Positions 34,652 through 43,780 of a DNA stretch of 64,000 nucleotides are shown here, piece by piece. Below the pieces are notes generated by a model. It was not told where the DNA came from. It saw only the letters and a list, made by a program, of their open reading frames with translations, and did no database searches. Numbering within the stretch: the first letter of the stretch is position 1; each line of letters begins with the position of its first letter. The position numbers were made by a program, and so were the translations under genes. This DNA comes from an uncultured Lentisphaerota bacterium (GTDB lineage Bacteria; Verrucomicrobiota; Kiritimatiellia; CAIQIC01), in assembly GCA_903896925.1 (NCBI GenBank), contig CAITZM010000013.1:62001-126000 (forward strand), given 5' to 3'.

Positions 34652-35314
34652 TCAGTCGAGCGGGACGACGCGGATGTTCCGAAAATGGACCTCGCCGCCT
34701 TCGGACTGGAGGCCGATGCGGCCGGCGAGCACGGGCACGCCGGTGACTTCGTTGATCTTCTGGCCGTTGACGACGACGGTGATCTTGTCGCCCTGCACCG
34801 TGATCTCGGCGCGGTTCCATTCGCCGGGCTTCTTCTCGGCCATCGCACTCTTCTTCACGCCCGCAGTCAATTCGCCGAGCGCGAACTTCTTCGGCTTCAT
34901 CGCGCGCGTTGCGTCGCCTTGCAGCGTCATGCCCTGGAAGCCCATCAGGTCGCCGGCGCTCTCGTGCTTGAGCTGGCACTCGATGCAGCGCGGCAGCGTC
35001 GAGGGCTCGCCGTTGATGCGCTGGAAGAAACCGCTGTTGCCGGGCTTCTGCGGATCGCCCCAGCGCCACTCGGCGGTCAGCTTGTAGTTCGTGTAGGTTT
35101 GTTCCGTCGCCAGCCAGCCGATGGGCTCGCCTTTGCAGACGATCACGCCATCCCGGGCGCTCCACACGTCCTCCAGCTTCACGTCGGACTTCGCTGAGAA
35201 CGCCGTCCAGCCGTTGAGGTTCTGGCCGTTGAAGAGTTCAACGGAGTTCCGGGGAGGGCAGCACGTGCAGGATGCACAGGCCAACAACAAAACCAACGCG
35301 CCGAGTTTCTTCAT
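34652..35314 (-). CDS. DUF1080 (3-keto-disaccharide hydrolase family) lipoprotein
   Basis: The 220-residue protein starts at ATG 35312-35314 behind CAGGAG; the longer frame to 35653 reads through repeats. The lipoprotein signal is MKKLGALVLLLACASC. The classic DUF1080 opening VELFNGQNLNGWTAF follows, then YTNYKLTAEWRWGDP, GNSGFFQRINGE, CIECQLKHESAGDLMG, GEWNRAEITVQGDKITV and GRIGLQSEGGEVHFRNI. This is the most canonical of the three copies. It lies leftward, 192 bp upstream of the GH5 gene. Confidence 0.93.
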   Translation of the reverse strand: MKKLGALVLLLACASCTCCPPRNSVELFNGQNLNGWTAFSAKSDVKLEDVWSARDGVIVCKGEPIGWLATEQTYTNYKLTAEWRWGDPQKPGNSGFFQRINGEPSTLPRCIECQLKHESAGDLMGFQGMTLQGDATRAMKPKKFALGELTAGVKKSAMAEKKPGEWNRAEITVQGDKITVVVNGQKINEVTGVPVLAGRIGLQSEGGEVHFRNIRVVPLD

Positions 35315-35670
35315 GATCAGCTCCTGATGGATTGCAGTGAAACGACCCCGGAGAGTACCGGCCCGCCGCCCCGCCGCCAAACAGAAAATCGCTGCGGTTG
35401 CGCGTTGGGGGGGGGCGTGAAAAGATGGGTGGCGATGGGGTGGGCAGGTTCTTGTGATGGCCTGTTTGGGTTCGCGGGGTTGGCTTGCCCCGGCGCAGCG
35501 CCGCGCGAAGCCGGGAAACCCCGCCCACGAAGACAGGCCGGTTCTGTGGTGTGCCGCGGTTTCACGTGTTCCGACCAACTCGGAGCGGCGGCACTCCTGC
35601 CGCCGAACATGTGCAAGTGACGAGATCAGGTTGGCAAGCGGCGCTAACTGCACTATTCTGGGGCTGGGTT
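35315..35670. repeat. 356-bp spacer with hairpin repeats
   Basis: No gene is seen. It includes GGGTTCGCGGGGTTGGCTTG...GGGAAACCCCGCCCACGAAG (35468-35531), a diverged copy of the GGGCGGGGCTTCCAGCCCC family, and CGGAGCGGCG GCACTCCTGC CGCCG (35581-35605), the exact reverse complement of 136-160. Upstream open frames into the MarC gene cross this DNA and are rejected. Confidence 0.65.
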
Positions 35671-36252
35671 ATGGCGCATTTCATGGAAAATTTTTTATTG
35701 GCGTGGATCCCGCTCTTCGTCGCGATGGATCCGGTCGGGCTGGTGCCGATGTTTTTGGCGATGACACGCGGGGTCCTGCCGGAACACGCGCGCCGCATCA
35801 CCTGGCAGGCCACGATCACCGCCGGTCTTGTGGGGGTCGGTTTCATGTTCGGCGGCAAGCTGGTCTTCCGGGCGTTGGGCATCTCCGTGGCCGATTTCGA
35901 GATCGCCGGCGGCCTGATCCTGCTGGTGATCGCGGGCCGCGAGATGGTGGCGCCGCGGCCGGAGCCGCCGTCCCTGGAGGATGATATCGGCGTGGTGCCG
36001 CTCGGCGTCCCGCTGATCACGGGGCCGGCGACGCTGGTGGCCCTGCTGGTGCTGCTGGAGACCGTCGGCCCGGCCTTCACGCTGGGGGCGTTTGCCTGCA
36101 ACCTGGCGCTCGTCTTCGTCGCGCTGCGTTTTGGCCAGGAGCTCAAGCGGTTGATCGGCACGATGGGTCTCAAGGCGGTCTCCAAGGTCATTGCGCTGCT
36201 GCTCGCGGCCATCGCGGTCCACATGATCCGCCGCGGCTTGGCGGGTGCCTGA
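35671..36252 (+). CDS. MarC family integral membrane protein
   Basis: The 193-residue protein has six predicted membrane helices and the MarC signatures IPLFVAMDPVGLVPMFLAMT (first helix), GGLILLVIAGREM, VVPLGVPLITGPATLV and a final IALLLAAIAVHMIRRGL. MarC/NAAT-family proteins are inner-membrane proteins of uncertain transport role, despite the historical link to antibiotic resistance. ATG 35671 or 35683 could be the start; neither has a strong Shine-Dalgarno. Confidence 0.92.
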   Translation: MAHFMENFLLAWIPLFVAMDPVGLVPMFLAMTRGVLPEHARRITWQATITAGLVGVGFMFGGKLVFRALGISVADFEIAGGLILLVIAGREMVAPRPEPPSLEDDIGVVPLGVPLITGPATLVALLVLLETVGPAFTLGAFACNLALVFVALRFGQELKRLIGTMGLKAVSKVIALLLAAIAVHMIRRGLAGA

Positions 36253-36307
36253 GCGGCGCGATTGCAAATGCGCCGCGTTTCGTTATCATCCGCCCTTCCG
36301 AGGGCCT

Positions 36308-37126
36308 ATGAGCGGAACCGTACGCATTCACAACAAGAAAAAGATGGAGCAGGGGCCGGAAGTACTCGCTTCCGATACGCCTGCCGCGGTGCCGTTGGTG
36401 ATCATGCCGCGGCCGTCGCCGGCGATTTCGACCAACGTGCTGGAGCATCTCTACGACGCGATCATGCTGACGAACCTCAAGGGTATCGTGCAGCAGGCCA
36501 ACCATCGCGCCGAGGAAATGTTCGGCTATCCGCTGGTGCAGCTGATCGGCATGCCGCTGGGCCAGATCGTCGACGGCATCAGCGATGAATTGCTGGGGTT
36601 GATGCATCAGCAGCTGCAGCGTGGACGTTTCACGGTGCTGGAGGCGCGGTGTACCCGGCAGAACGGTTCGCTGTTTCCGGCGGAGATTGCCGTCAGCTCG
36701 CTGGAGCTCGGCGAGGGGCCCGGCCTCTGCTTTTCGCTCCGCAACATCACCCAGCGGCGCGAGATGCAAAACCAGCTCAGCATGGCCCAGCATGCGCTGC
36801 AACAGGCGGCCTGCGGACTGCTGATGGTGGATCTCGACTCCAAACTGCGGTTTGCCAACAACGTGTTCTGCCGGATGTGGGGTGTCGCGCAGCCGGCGGA
36901 CGTGCTCGGGCGCAGCCTCGACGAACTTTTTGGCGCGGCGAGTGCCGAGCTGTTGTGCAGCGGCCTCACCGGTCATGAAACCTGGGCCGGCATCCTCGAC
37001 ATCGTCCGGCCCGGGGGCAAGGTGCTGCGCGTTCAGGCGATCAGCGCTCCGAATACCGATTTCGCCGGCGTCCTGGTCGGCTTGGTCATCTCCTTTATCG
37101 GCGCTGCGGCGCCCGCCACCTCATGA
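36308..37126 (+). CDS. Double-PAS domain protein without output domain
   Basis: The 272-residue protein has a short basic N-terminus and two PAS domains. The first (about 45-155) has AIMLTNLKGIVQQANHRAEEMFGYP and CTRQNGSLFPAEIAVSSLEL; the second (about 165-270) has CGLLMVDLDSKLRFANNVFC. There is no histidine kinase, GGDEF or HTH output. The gene overlaps dusB by 4 bp (ATGA), implying coupled translation. It probably senses a small ligand or redox state and acts through a partner protein. Confidence 0.8.
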   Translation: MSGTVRIHNKKKMEQGPEVLASDTPAAVPLVIMPRPSPAISTNVLEHLYDAIMLTNLKGIVQQANHRAEEMFGYPLVQLIGMPLGQIVDGISDELLGLMHQQLQRGRFTVLEARCTRQNGSLFPAEIAVSSLELGEGPGLCFSLRNITQRREMQNQLSMAQHALQQAACGLLMVDLDSKLRFANNVFCRMWGVAQPADVLGRSLDELFGAASAELLCSGLTGHETWAGILDIVRPGGKVLRVQAISAPNTDFAGVLVGLVISFIGAAAPATS

Positions 37127-38166
37127 GCACTCCGCCTGACGCCCCGGTCGCCGCACCGGTTCCTGCTGGGTTGATGATCGGATCCCTGCGGGTCTGGCCG
37201 CCCACCGCGCTGGCACCGATGGCGGGCATCACCACGGCGCCGTTCCGCCAGATCTGCCGGCGCCTGCGCTGCGGTCTGGTTGCCACCGAGCTCACCAATG
37301 CCGAGGGTCTGGCTCGCCGTGCGCCCAAGACGCTGCACTTTCTCGAGTCGTGGCCCGATGAGCGCCCGCTCGCCGCGCATATCTATGGCCACGATCCGGA
37401 GATCATGGCGCGCGCCGCGGTCGTGGCCGAGGAGCTAGGCCGCTTCGACCTGATCGACATCAACGCCGGCTGTCCCGCGCCGAAGATCATGCGGCGCGGC
37501 GAGGGGGCGGGCCTGATGAAGTCCCCGGAGAAACTCAAGCTGATCGTGCAGGCGGTCTGCTCCGCCGTGAAACTGCCGGTGACCGTCAAGACCCGCATCG
37601 GCTTCACCTACGAGCGGATCGTCATCAGCGAGGTGGCGCAGGCGGTGGAGGAGGGCGGCGGCGCCGCGCTCTTCCTGCACGGGCGCACCGTGGACCGCCG
37701 CCACGCGGGCTTCGCCGACTGGGCGCTGATCTCGCGCATCAAGCAGGAGCGGAAGATCCCCGTCATCGGCAACGGCGGCATCCTGACCGCCGCCGATGCG
37801 CTGCAGCGCATTACCGAAGCGAAGGTGGATGGCGTCATGATCGGTCGCGCCGCGCTCGGCACTCCGTGGCTGTTCGATGAAATTGCCGCGCGCTGCGAGG
37901 GCCGCGTCTGGACGCCGCCCGCGCCTGCCGAGAAGATTGCCCTGCTGATGGAGATGGTCGAAGGGTTGGTCCGGCTGACCGAGATGGAGCACAAGCACCG
38001 CCGCCGCGTCCACTATCTGCCGGAGCCCTCGGCGGTGATGCAATTCCGCACGCATCTCGCGCACCTGCTGCGCGGCCGCGTCCACCAGCGCGACCTGATG
38101 CGCCAGTGCATGAGCGTCAAGACCGTGGCCGATGTCCGCGCCGCGCTCGAGGCCGTCATCACCTGA
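37123..38166 (+). CDS. dusB: tRNA-dihydrouridine synthase B
   Basis: The 347-residue FMN enzyme reduces uridines in the tRNA D-loop. The signatures are LAPMAGITTAPFRQICRRL near residue 30, DINAGCPAPKI with catalytic Cys117, the phosphate-binding VIGNGGILTAADA, and VDGVMIGRAALGTPWLF. The length is usual for the family. Assignment to DusB rather than DusA/C rests on overall style and position in bacteria outside the gamma-proteobacteria. Translationally coupled to the PAS protein upstream. Confidence 0.9.
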   Translation: MSTPPDAPVAAPVPAGLMIGSLRVWPPTALAPMAGITTAPFRQICRRLRCGLVATELTNAEGLARRAPKTLHFLESWPDERPLAAHIYGHDPEIMARAAVVAEELGRFDLIDINAGCPAPKIMRRGEGAGLMKSPEKLKLIVQAVCSAVKLPVTVKTRIGFTYERIVISEVAQAVEEGGGAALFLHGRTVDRRHAGFADWALISRIKQERKIPVIGNGGILTAADALQRITEAKVDGVMIGRAALGTPWLFDEIAARCEGRVWTPPAPAEKIALLMEMVEGLVRLTEMEHKHRRRVHYLPEPSAVMQFRTHLAHLLRGRVHQRDLMRQCMSVKTVADVRAALEAVIT

Positions 38167-38234
38167 GGCGGATCGGCTGTCCCCCGTCCGGTATCCTGGG
38201 GTGGGGTCTCGCCGCCCCGCCCGGTGGCGCGCCC

Positions 38235-38266
38235 CTCATCGCATAGTTGTACAACTGTGCGATGAG
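38235..38266. repeat. 32-bp palindrome after dusB
   Basis: CTCATCGCA-T-AGTTGTACAACT-G-TGCGATGAG is a near-perfect palindrome centred on GTAC. It may act as a terminator or stem element and resembles in shape the CTCACACC-TGTACA-AGTGTGAG repeats at 1655 and 3661. Confidence 0.6.
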
Positions 38267-38350
38267 GCTGGAACCCCGAAGACTGTGGGCTGTTCGTGCC
38301 CAGAAGCCGCTGCGGCGCCCGGCGGCTGGCGAAAAGGATTGCCAGTTTCC

Positions 38351-38393
38351 CCAAACCTTGGACAATCCGACCTGCACGTTTTCCAAGCCTTGG
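38351..38393. repeat. Paired CCAA-N3-TTGG palindromes
   Basis: CCAAACCTTGG (38351-38361) and CCAAGCCTTGG (38383-38393) are spaced 32 bp start to start, just upstream of the next gene. The same pair occurs at 52087 and 52118 (31 bp apart), and a single copy forms the tip of the rplT terminator at 60775. Confidence 0.6.
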
Positions 38394-38412
38394 AAGACGG
38401 CCGGAAGGCGCG

Positions 38413-39612
38413 ATGAAACATAGTGTCATGCTGGCGCTGGTGCTGGCGGCAGGGTGGGGAGGCCTGGCACCGGCGGCCGGGCCGGAGCGCGTGACGACGA
38501 ACACGTCGGCGAACGAACAGTTGCTCTACTTCACCTCGACCAGCCTGCTGGCGGACGACCGGCACCTGGTCTTCCTCGGCGACCGCACGGGGCACCCGAA
38601 CATCTTCCTGCGCGACCTGAAAAGCGGCGCCGAACGGCAGCTCTCAACCAACAGCGAAGGCTATCTCAAATCCTACGTCTATTTCGATGGCCGGCCGTAT
38701 CGCGGTTTCGGGAAGGCGAGCGTCAGTGTGGATCCAGTGCACGGTGTGGTTTACTTCCTGCAAGGCCGACAGGTGTGCGCGGTGACCACGGGCGGCGTGC
38801 TGCGGGTGCTGGCGGAACTTCCGGAGGGACAGATGACGGCGTTCACGCACGTCAGCGCCGATGGCCGGCGCCTATGCGTGCCGACGACCGACGCGGCGGC
38901 GTTCGACGGGCCGCCGGCGCAGACCGATGCGCGGGTCCAGGCCCAGCAGCTCAATTCCTATCTGCGCGTGTTCGACACCGCGTCCGGCCAGGCAGTCGTC
39001 TGCGAACGCGTGCCGCAGGCGTGGATCACCCACGTCCAGTTCTCGCCGCGCGACAGCCGCCTGATCCTCTACAACCACGAGTGGCCGGCCGATTGCGGCA
39101 TCCGGCGCATGTGGCTGTTTGACGGGCGGCAGCATCTCCGCCTGCGCACCGAGGGCGAAGGCCGCAGCCGCGGCGACTGGACCTGCCACGAGATGTGGGA
39201 GCGCGACGGGACGGCGATCATCTACCACGGCGGCTACAAGGACGGGCCTTCCTATGTCGGCCGCGTCCTGCCTGATGGCAGCGGCCGCGTCGAGATCGCC
39301 CTGCCCAAGATGTGGAAGCGCTACGGTCACTTCACCGTCGGCCATCCCGGCGAGCTGGTGAGCGATGGTTACTACGAGCAGCCGGACGATCCGCGTGCCG
39401 GGCATGGCGCTTGGATCTGTCGTGTCATGGTCGATTGGGCGGCGGGCAAGCTCGCCTGGCAGCCGCTGTGCCGCAGCGGTTCCAGCTGGAAGTCGCAGGA
39501 CAGCCATCCGCACCCGATCTTCAACCACGCCGCCGACGCGGTCTACTTCACCTCGGACCAGGACGGCCATCGTGCGGCCTGGCGCATTGCGGTCCCGCCG
39601 GAAAAGCCCTGA
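38413..39612 (+). CDS. Oligogalacturonate lyase-like seven-bladed propeller protein
   Basis: The 399-residue protein has a signal peptide (ending near LAPAAG) and repeated propeller blades: LLADDRHLVFLGDRTGHPNI, YVYFDGRPYRGFGKASVSVD, ITHVQFSPRDSRLILYNHEW, DCGIRRMWLFDG, HEMWERDGTAIIYHGG and AVYFTSDQDGHRAAW. The RRMW and HE-W-DG blocks are characteristic of the oligogalacturonate lyase family (Pectate_lyase22), which cleaves unsaturated digalacturonate from pectin. Export and the neighbourhood suggest glycan use, although the exact uronide substrate is unproven. The start at 38413 follows GGAAGGCG. Confidence 0.75.
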   Translation: MKHSVMLALVLAAGWGGLAPAAGPERVTTNTSANEQLLYFTSTSLLADDRHLVFLGDRTGHPNIFLRDLKSGAERQLSTNSEGYLKSYVYFDGRPYRGFGKASVSVDPVHGVVYFLQGRQVCAVTTGGVLRVLAELPEGQMTAFTHVSADGRRLCVPTTDAAAFDGPPAQTDARVQAQQLNSYLRVFDTASGQAVVCERVPQAWITHVQFSPRDSRLILYNHEWPADCGIRRMWLFDGRQHLRLRTEGEGRSRGDWTCHEMWERDGTAIIYHGGYKDGPSYVGRVLPDGSGRVEIALPKMWKRYGHFTVGHPGELVSDGYYEQPDDPRAGHGAWICRVMVDWAAGKLAWQPLCRSGSSWKSQDSHPHPIFNHAADAVYFTSDQDGHRAAWRIAVPPEKP

Positions 39613-39625
39613 CCACGCGGGTCTT

Positions 39626-42600
39626 TCAAGGCGTCGCGTGCGCGGGCGCGGCGAGCACGGCTTGCGCGTGGCGGGCGTAATGGCCGTGGAGATCCTGGGC
39701 GTACTGCTTCAGAATTTTCTCGCCGAGGCCCTCGCTGTCGCCGCAGCGGTAGAGCGCGCGGGCGAGGAACAGCTCCCGCAGTTCCACCTCGCGCAGCGCG
39801 TTCTGGCTGCCCTTGCCGGGCGTGTTCTCGATCGCGGTGGTGATGTTGGTCATCGCATGGCCCATCACGCCGGGCAGCTTGAGCAGCCGCGCCAGCGCGG
39901 GCGCGGCGGCGCGGTCGCCGAGCGTCTCGCAGGCGAGCACGACGGTCCGGAAGTGGGAGAACTCGTTTGACTTCGTCGCGGTCAGCAGCGCGGCCTTGGC
40001 GAGGATCGGCTCGAGCGCGCCCGGGTCCTTGGTGCGGGCCAATGCGATGAGCTGGGCATCGAGCGGGCTGATGCTGAACCCAAACTGGCCCATGGCCTTG
40101 AACTGCCAGCCCGCATCCCACTGGTTGGTCGCCGCGACGGCCCGGGCCAGCGTCTTGGCACCCGACGCGTCGCCCATGATGCCGAGGATGCTGGCGTAGG
40201 CGATGCGTTGCTGCTCGTCGGTGCTCTGGGCGAGCGCCGCGCGCAGCAGCGGGCGCGCCGTCTCGAATTGCGCGAAGAGCACCTCAAGCTGGTCGAAGTC
40301 CTTCGTAACAGCGGCCACGGCCTTGGCGACCTGCGCGGCCGGCAAGGGGAAGCTGTCCTTCTCGCCGATGACGCTGGCGGGCAGGTTGCCTTTCTCGACG
40401 AGCAGCTTTTGCAGCGCCGGCAGGTCGAGCTCGCGCGCCGTGCAGCCGGCCTTCGCGATCATGGCGGCGGCGAGGCCGGCGGCATAGCCCTGGTTCTGCA
40501 CGTCGGCCTCCATGCGGATGATCGGTACGGCGTCGCGGTGCGCGCTAATGCCGAGGCCGGTGACGAGGATGCCGTCGAGGCCTTTGGGCAACAGGCAGCG
40601 GTAGGGGACGCGGATGGAGAAGGCGAGCTTGTGCGGCGCGCGCAGCATGAAGACCGGATGCACGATGTAGCCGTGCGAGTCGAAGTTGCTCTTGGAGATC
40701 ACGACCGTGTCCGGGAAGCTGCGGTCGAGCATGATGTCGAGCGGCGAGAGCGTGAAGTCGCCGACGATTTGCCGGCGTTCGCGTGTGTCGATCAGCTGGC
40801 CGAGATCGTAGGCGGTCTTGAACCGCTCGCGGCCGGAGACGAGCGCGCGCCAGATGTCGTAGACGTCGGTCTCGTCCACATAGGTGTAGTCGGTGTTCGT
40901 GTATTTCTGGCCCAGGTTGCGCTGCGGCAGGCCGGTGCCCTGCACGGCGAGCTCCTCGCCGCCGACGTAGCGGCAGGCCGCGCCCGCGGCCGCAGCGATG
41001 TCCGCGTTGCCCGTGCTGTCCACGACCATCTTGCACAGCACGACCCCGCGGCCGTGCGGCGTCGCCACGATGACGCCGGTCACGCGGCCCTGGTCGGTCA
41101 CCGCACCGACGCCGAGCGTGCCGTACCACATGTCCACGCCCGCCTTGCGCAGCTCGCGGCGATACCATTCGCTGCGGGCCTCCGGGTCCCAGGTTTTCGC
41201 GACCGGGTTGTCGCTCCCGGCGAGCAGCGCCGTGCCCGCGTCGATCTCCTTGGTGAAGCCGCAGATGTTGCCGTGGTAATAGGTGCTGATATAGCCCAGC
41301 GTGCCGACGCCGCCGAGACCGTGGAGATATTCGATGAGCAGCGTCTTCGCGCCGCGCCGGCCGGCACCGATGGCGGCGGGCGCGCCGCCCGTGCCGCCGC
41401 CGACCACGACCACGTCATAGCTGCCGAGCACCGGCAAGCCGTGCGACTCGGCGGGCACCTTGGGCGCCTGGCCGGTGCGCGGGTTGACCGCCGCGCCCAC
41501 AAACTGCGCCGCGCCGGCCGCGGCATCGCCGGGCGTCGAGCCCGCGACCTTCACGCCGGTGAGCTGCGTCCGTCCGGCCAGCTCCGCCGCCGCCGCGCCG
41601 ACCCGCGCGCCGATGGCCATCAAATTGACCGGCCGCACCAGTTGCGCCGCGGCGGCGCGCGAGATATCGGCGCAGCCGCCGAGCACGAACAGCCGCTCGA
41701 CGCCCGCCGGCCGCAGCGCGTCCAGCGGGACCTGCGCGGCGCCCTGCCACGCACCTGCCACGCTTTGCATGCCATGGCAGGCGTCGGGCGGGACCTGGAA
41801 CAGCATCTCCGAGGCGTCCACCGCTTCCTTGGTCCAGGTGAGGTCGCGCGTCATCTGTTCGGCGGTGGCGAATGCAGACCAGTCCCCGCCGGCCATGCTG
41901 ACCGGGATGTCGTATTCATGGATCGGATAGACCTTCCCCTTCTTGTCGGTGATCGTCAGCGGGGTGGCTCGCGTCACGAGCTTGGTCAGTTCGCTCTCCC
42001 GGGCCGGGCCGCCGACGATCGTGCGGCGGAAGATCTGCGTCTCGGCAGGGTAGGGCGCGAACTGCGCGCCCGCCAGCCGCGCCACGTTCGCGCGGTCGGT
42101 GGCGTCGATCACGACCTTGGCGCGCACCGCCTGCTGCCCGCTGCGGTTGGCGATGATCACGCCCGCCGGCTGGCCGGCCGCATCGCGCAGGATATCGGTG
42201 ACGCCGCTGGCATAGAGGAAGGCGATGTTGGCCTTGATGAGCGCCTGGTCGAGCGCGCGCTTGACCTGCATCGGCGTGACCGGCCGGGGGGCGCCGGCGA
42301 CCGGTGCGGCCGTGGCGTTCCCGGCGCCCTCGACGACGACCTCTCCGAGGAGCAGCCGCGAAGAGGGCCCCGTCTTCTGCACAGCGAGCTTGAGATAGCG
42401 TGTCTGGAGCTTCAGGGGTGCGGAGATCGGCATGGCTTCGTCTTCCACCGTGCCCGCATCCAGCTTGTCGTTGGTGACCGTTATGACCGGTTGCCACTGT
42501 TTGCCGTCATGGCTGCTGCTGAGGGCGAACTTCTCGACGGCAAAATCGTCGGGCCGCTGGAAGGCCAGGAGCGAGATTTTGGTCAGCGGCAGTTCCTTGC

Positions 42601-43072
42601 CGAGGTCGATCGTCAGGGTCACATCGCCGCCGTACTCGACGCTTTGATGGGAGGCCCCGGTCCACACGCCGTCGCGGAGCAGGCTCGGCGGTGTCGTGTC
42701 CTTATGTTTGGCGGAGGGCGCGCGGTCGGCGGTGTAGGTGAAGGGCAAGCCGTCGCCGACGCCCTCGGTCAGGGGTTGGGCCTTGAAGAGCTCTTTGGCC
42801 AGCGCGGTGGTCGCTGTCTCGCCCGGTTCCAGCCAGAGCCGGTAGGTGGCGCAGATATCTTCGCCGAGGTAGGGCCGCGGCGCGACGAGGAACACTTTCG
42901 CGCCCGTCTTGGCCGCCGCCAGCGCCGCCTCGACGCCGCCCGAGGCGCCGCCGACCACGACGACGTCCACGTCCTGGATCACCGGGATCGAGTCCGCCGG
43001 TTCGATCACTTCACGCGCCATTACGCCGGCCGCCAGGCAGCCCGCCATCGCCACACATGCCAGATGCTTCAT
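39626..43072 (-). CDS. Tandem FAD-dependent oxidoreductase with discoidin-like insert and HEAT tail
   Basis: The 1,148-residue protein starts at ATG 43070-43072 behind GGAG, with signal peptide MKHLACVAMAGCLAAG. It carries two FAD-binding Rossmann motifs, DVVVVGGASGGVEAALAA (about residue 36) and DVVVVGGGTGGAPAAIGAG (about 553), each followed by FAD-dependent oxidoreductase (PF12831-like) sequence. An F5/8 type C-like sandwich is inserted in the first unit (about 140-265: DVTLTIDLGKELPLTKISLL). The C-terminus (about 970-1148) is helical with HEAT character. FAD-dependent family members normally have one such unit. Substrate unknown. Confidence 0.8.
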   Translation of the reverse strand: MKHLACVAMAGCLAAGVMAREVIEPADSIPVIQDVDVVVVGGASGGVEAALAAAKTGAKVFLVAPRPYLGEDICATYRLWLEPGETATTALAKELFKAQPLTEGVGDGLPFTYTADRAPSAKHKDTTPPSLLRDGVWTGASHQSVEYGGDVTLTIDLGKELPLTKISLLAFQRPDDFAVEKFALSSSHDGKQWQPVITVTNDKLDAGTVEDEAMPISAPLKLQTRYLKLAVQKTGPSSRLLLGEVVVEGAGNATAAPVAGAPRPVTPMQVKRALDQALIKANIAFLYASGVTDILRDAAGQPAGVIIANRSGQQAVRAKVVIDATDRANVARLAGAQFAPYPAETQIFRRTIVGGPARESELTKLVTRATPLTITDKKGKVYPIHEYDIPVSMAGGDWSAFATAEQMTRDLTWTKEAVDASEMLFQVPPDACHGMQSVAGAWQGAAQVPLDALRPAGVERLFVLGGCADISRAAAAQLVRPVNLMAIGARVGAAAAELAGRTQLTGVKVAGSTPGDAAAGAAQFVGAAVNPRTGQAPKVPAESHGLPVLGSYDVVVVGGGTGGAPAAIGAGRRGAKTLLIEYLHGLGGVGTLGYISTYYHGNICGFTKEIDAGTALLAGSDNPVAKTWDPEARSEWYRRELRKAGVDMWYGTLGVGAVTDQGRVTGVIVATPHGRGVVLCKMVVDSTGNADIAAAAGAACRYVGGEELAVQGTGLPQRNLGQKYTNTDYTYVDETDVYDIWRALVSGRERFKTAYDLGQLIDTRERRQIVGDFTLSPLDIMLDRSFPDTVVISKSNFDSHGYIVHPVFMLRAPHKLAFSIRVPYRCLLPKGLDGILVTGLGISAHRDAVPIIRMEADVQNQGYAAGLAAAMIAKAGCTARELDLPALQKLLVEKGNLPASVIGEKDSFPLPAAQVAKAVAAVTKDFDQLEVLFAQFETARPLLRAALAQSTDEQQRIAYASILGIMGDASGAKTLARAVAATNQWDAGWQFKAMGQFGFSISPLDAQLIALARTKDPGALEPILAKAALLTATKSNEFSHFRTVVLACETLGDRAAAPALARLLKLPGVMGHAMTNITTAIENTPGKGSQNALREVELRELFLARALYRCGDSEGLGEKILKQYAQDLHGHYARHAQAVLAAPAHATP

Positions 43073-43265
43073 CGGTGCTCTCCTCTGTAAAAAATGCGGC
43101 GCGAGTCTAGTCGAGCAGCGCGCGAATTCCAAGGCCGGGCACTCGCGGTCAATTAAAATAGGTGGGCCAAGCCCGCACGCCAACCAACCCATCAAGTCTT
43201 GGAAAATGAACCGCGGGCGGTTAGGCTGCGGACATGGACTCGCTTAACCAGGCACAAAGGGCAGC

Positions 43266-43640
43266 ATGAGCACCACGGCGGAGAAGATCGGCAGGGTTTG
43301 CAGCCTCGTCTTTACCGTATTCAATGCGCTGTCGTTTGGCCTCTGCCTGGTCGGCTTCCTGCGGGTCCGCGGTCACTTTGCCGGCATTTTCAAGGACATG
43401 CTGGAGGGCGCCGCCCTGCCGGCGCTGACCGCTTTCCTGCTCAACGTGCCGGTCGCGGCGGTGCTGGTGCTGGCCGTCGTGCTGCTCGCCCTGCTCGTGG
43501 CCAAGGAGTGGCTGCGGCCGGTCTGGCTGCCGCTGATGTTGAATGCGTTCTGGCTGGCGCTGGGCTGCGTGCTGGTGCTCCTGTTCACCGCGGCCATGAT
43601 GTTGCCGCTGGTCTCCCTCATGACCGCTTTGCAGCGCTAA
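43266..43640 (+). CDS. Small membrane protein, unrecognised
   Basis: The 124-residue protein has three strongly hydrophobic segments (residues 14-32, 52-78 and 88-115) rich in V, L and A. No conserved family was recognised. It is followed by a pair of tandem hairpins at 43670-43709. Confidence 0.6.
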   Translation: MSTTAEKIGRVCSLVFTVFNALSFGLCLVGFLRVRGHFAGIFKDMLEGAALPALTAFLLNVPVAAVLVLAVVLLALLVAKEWLRPVWLPLMLNAFWLALGCVLVLLFTAAMMLPLVSLMTALQR

Positions 43641-43669
43641 GAGAGGGTGGAAATGGGTCACTTACGTAA

Positions 43670-43709
43670 GGGCTTCGCAAGCGAAGCCCCTACAAGGGAA
43701 CCCCTTGTA
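43670..43709 (+). terminator. Two tandem hairpins
   Basis: GGGCTTCGC-AA-GCGAAGCCC (43670-43689) and TACAAGGG-AAC-CCCTTGTA (43691-43709) follow each other 30-70 bp after the upstream gene. No long T run follows, so termination is possible but not certain. Same style as the hairpins at 11481-11541. Confidence 0.5.
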
Positions 43710-43780
43710 ACTGACCGATTACGGGGTTCTTTTCTTCGCCTTGGCGGTCCGTGCCAGACCGTGTATATTCCCCGCGCACC

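Noticed and set aside
40208-43090. 960-codon open frame on the plus strand opposite the tandem FAD gene
   Set aside because: It is a GC-driven antisense shadow: composition is arginine/histidine/aspartate rich with no domain, while the minus strand encodes two clear FAD units.
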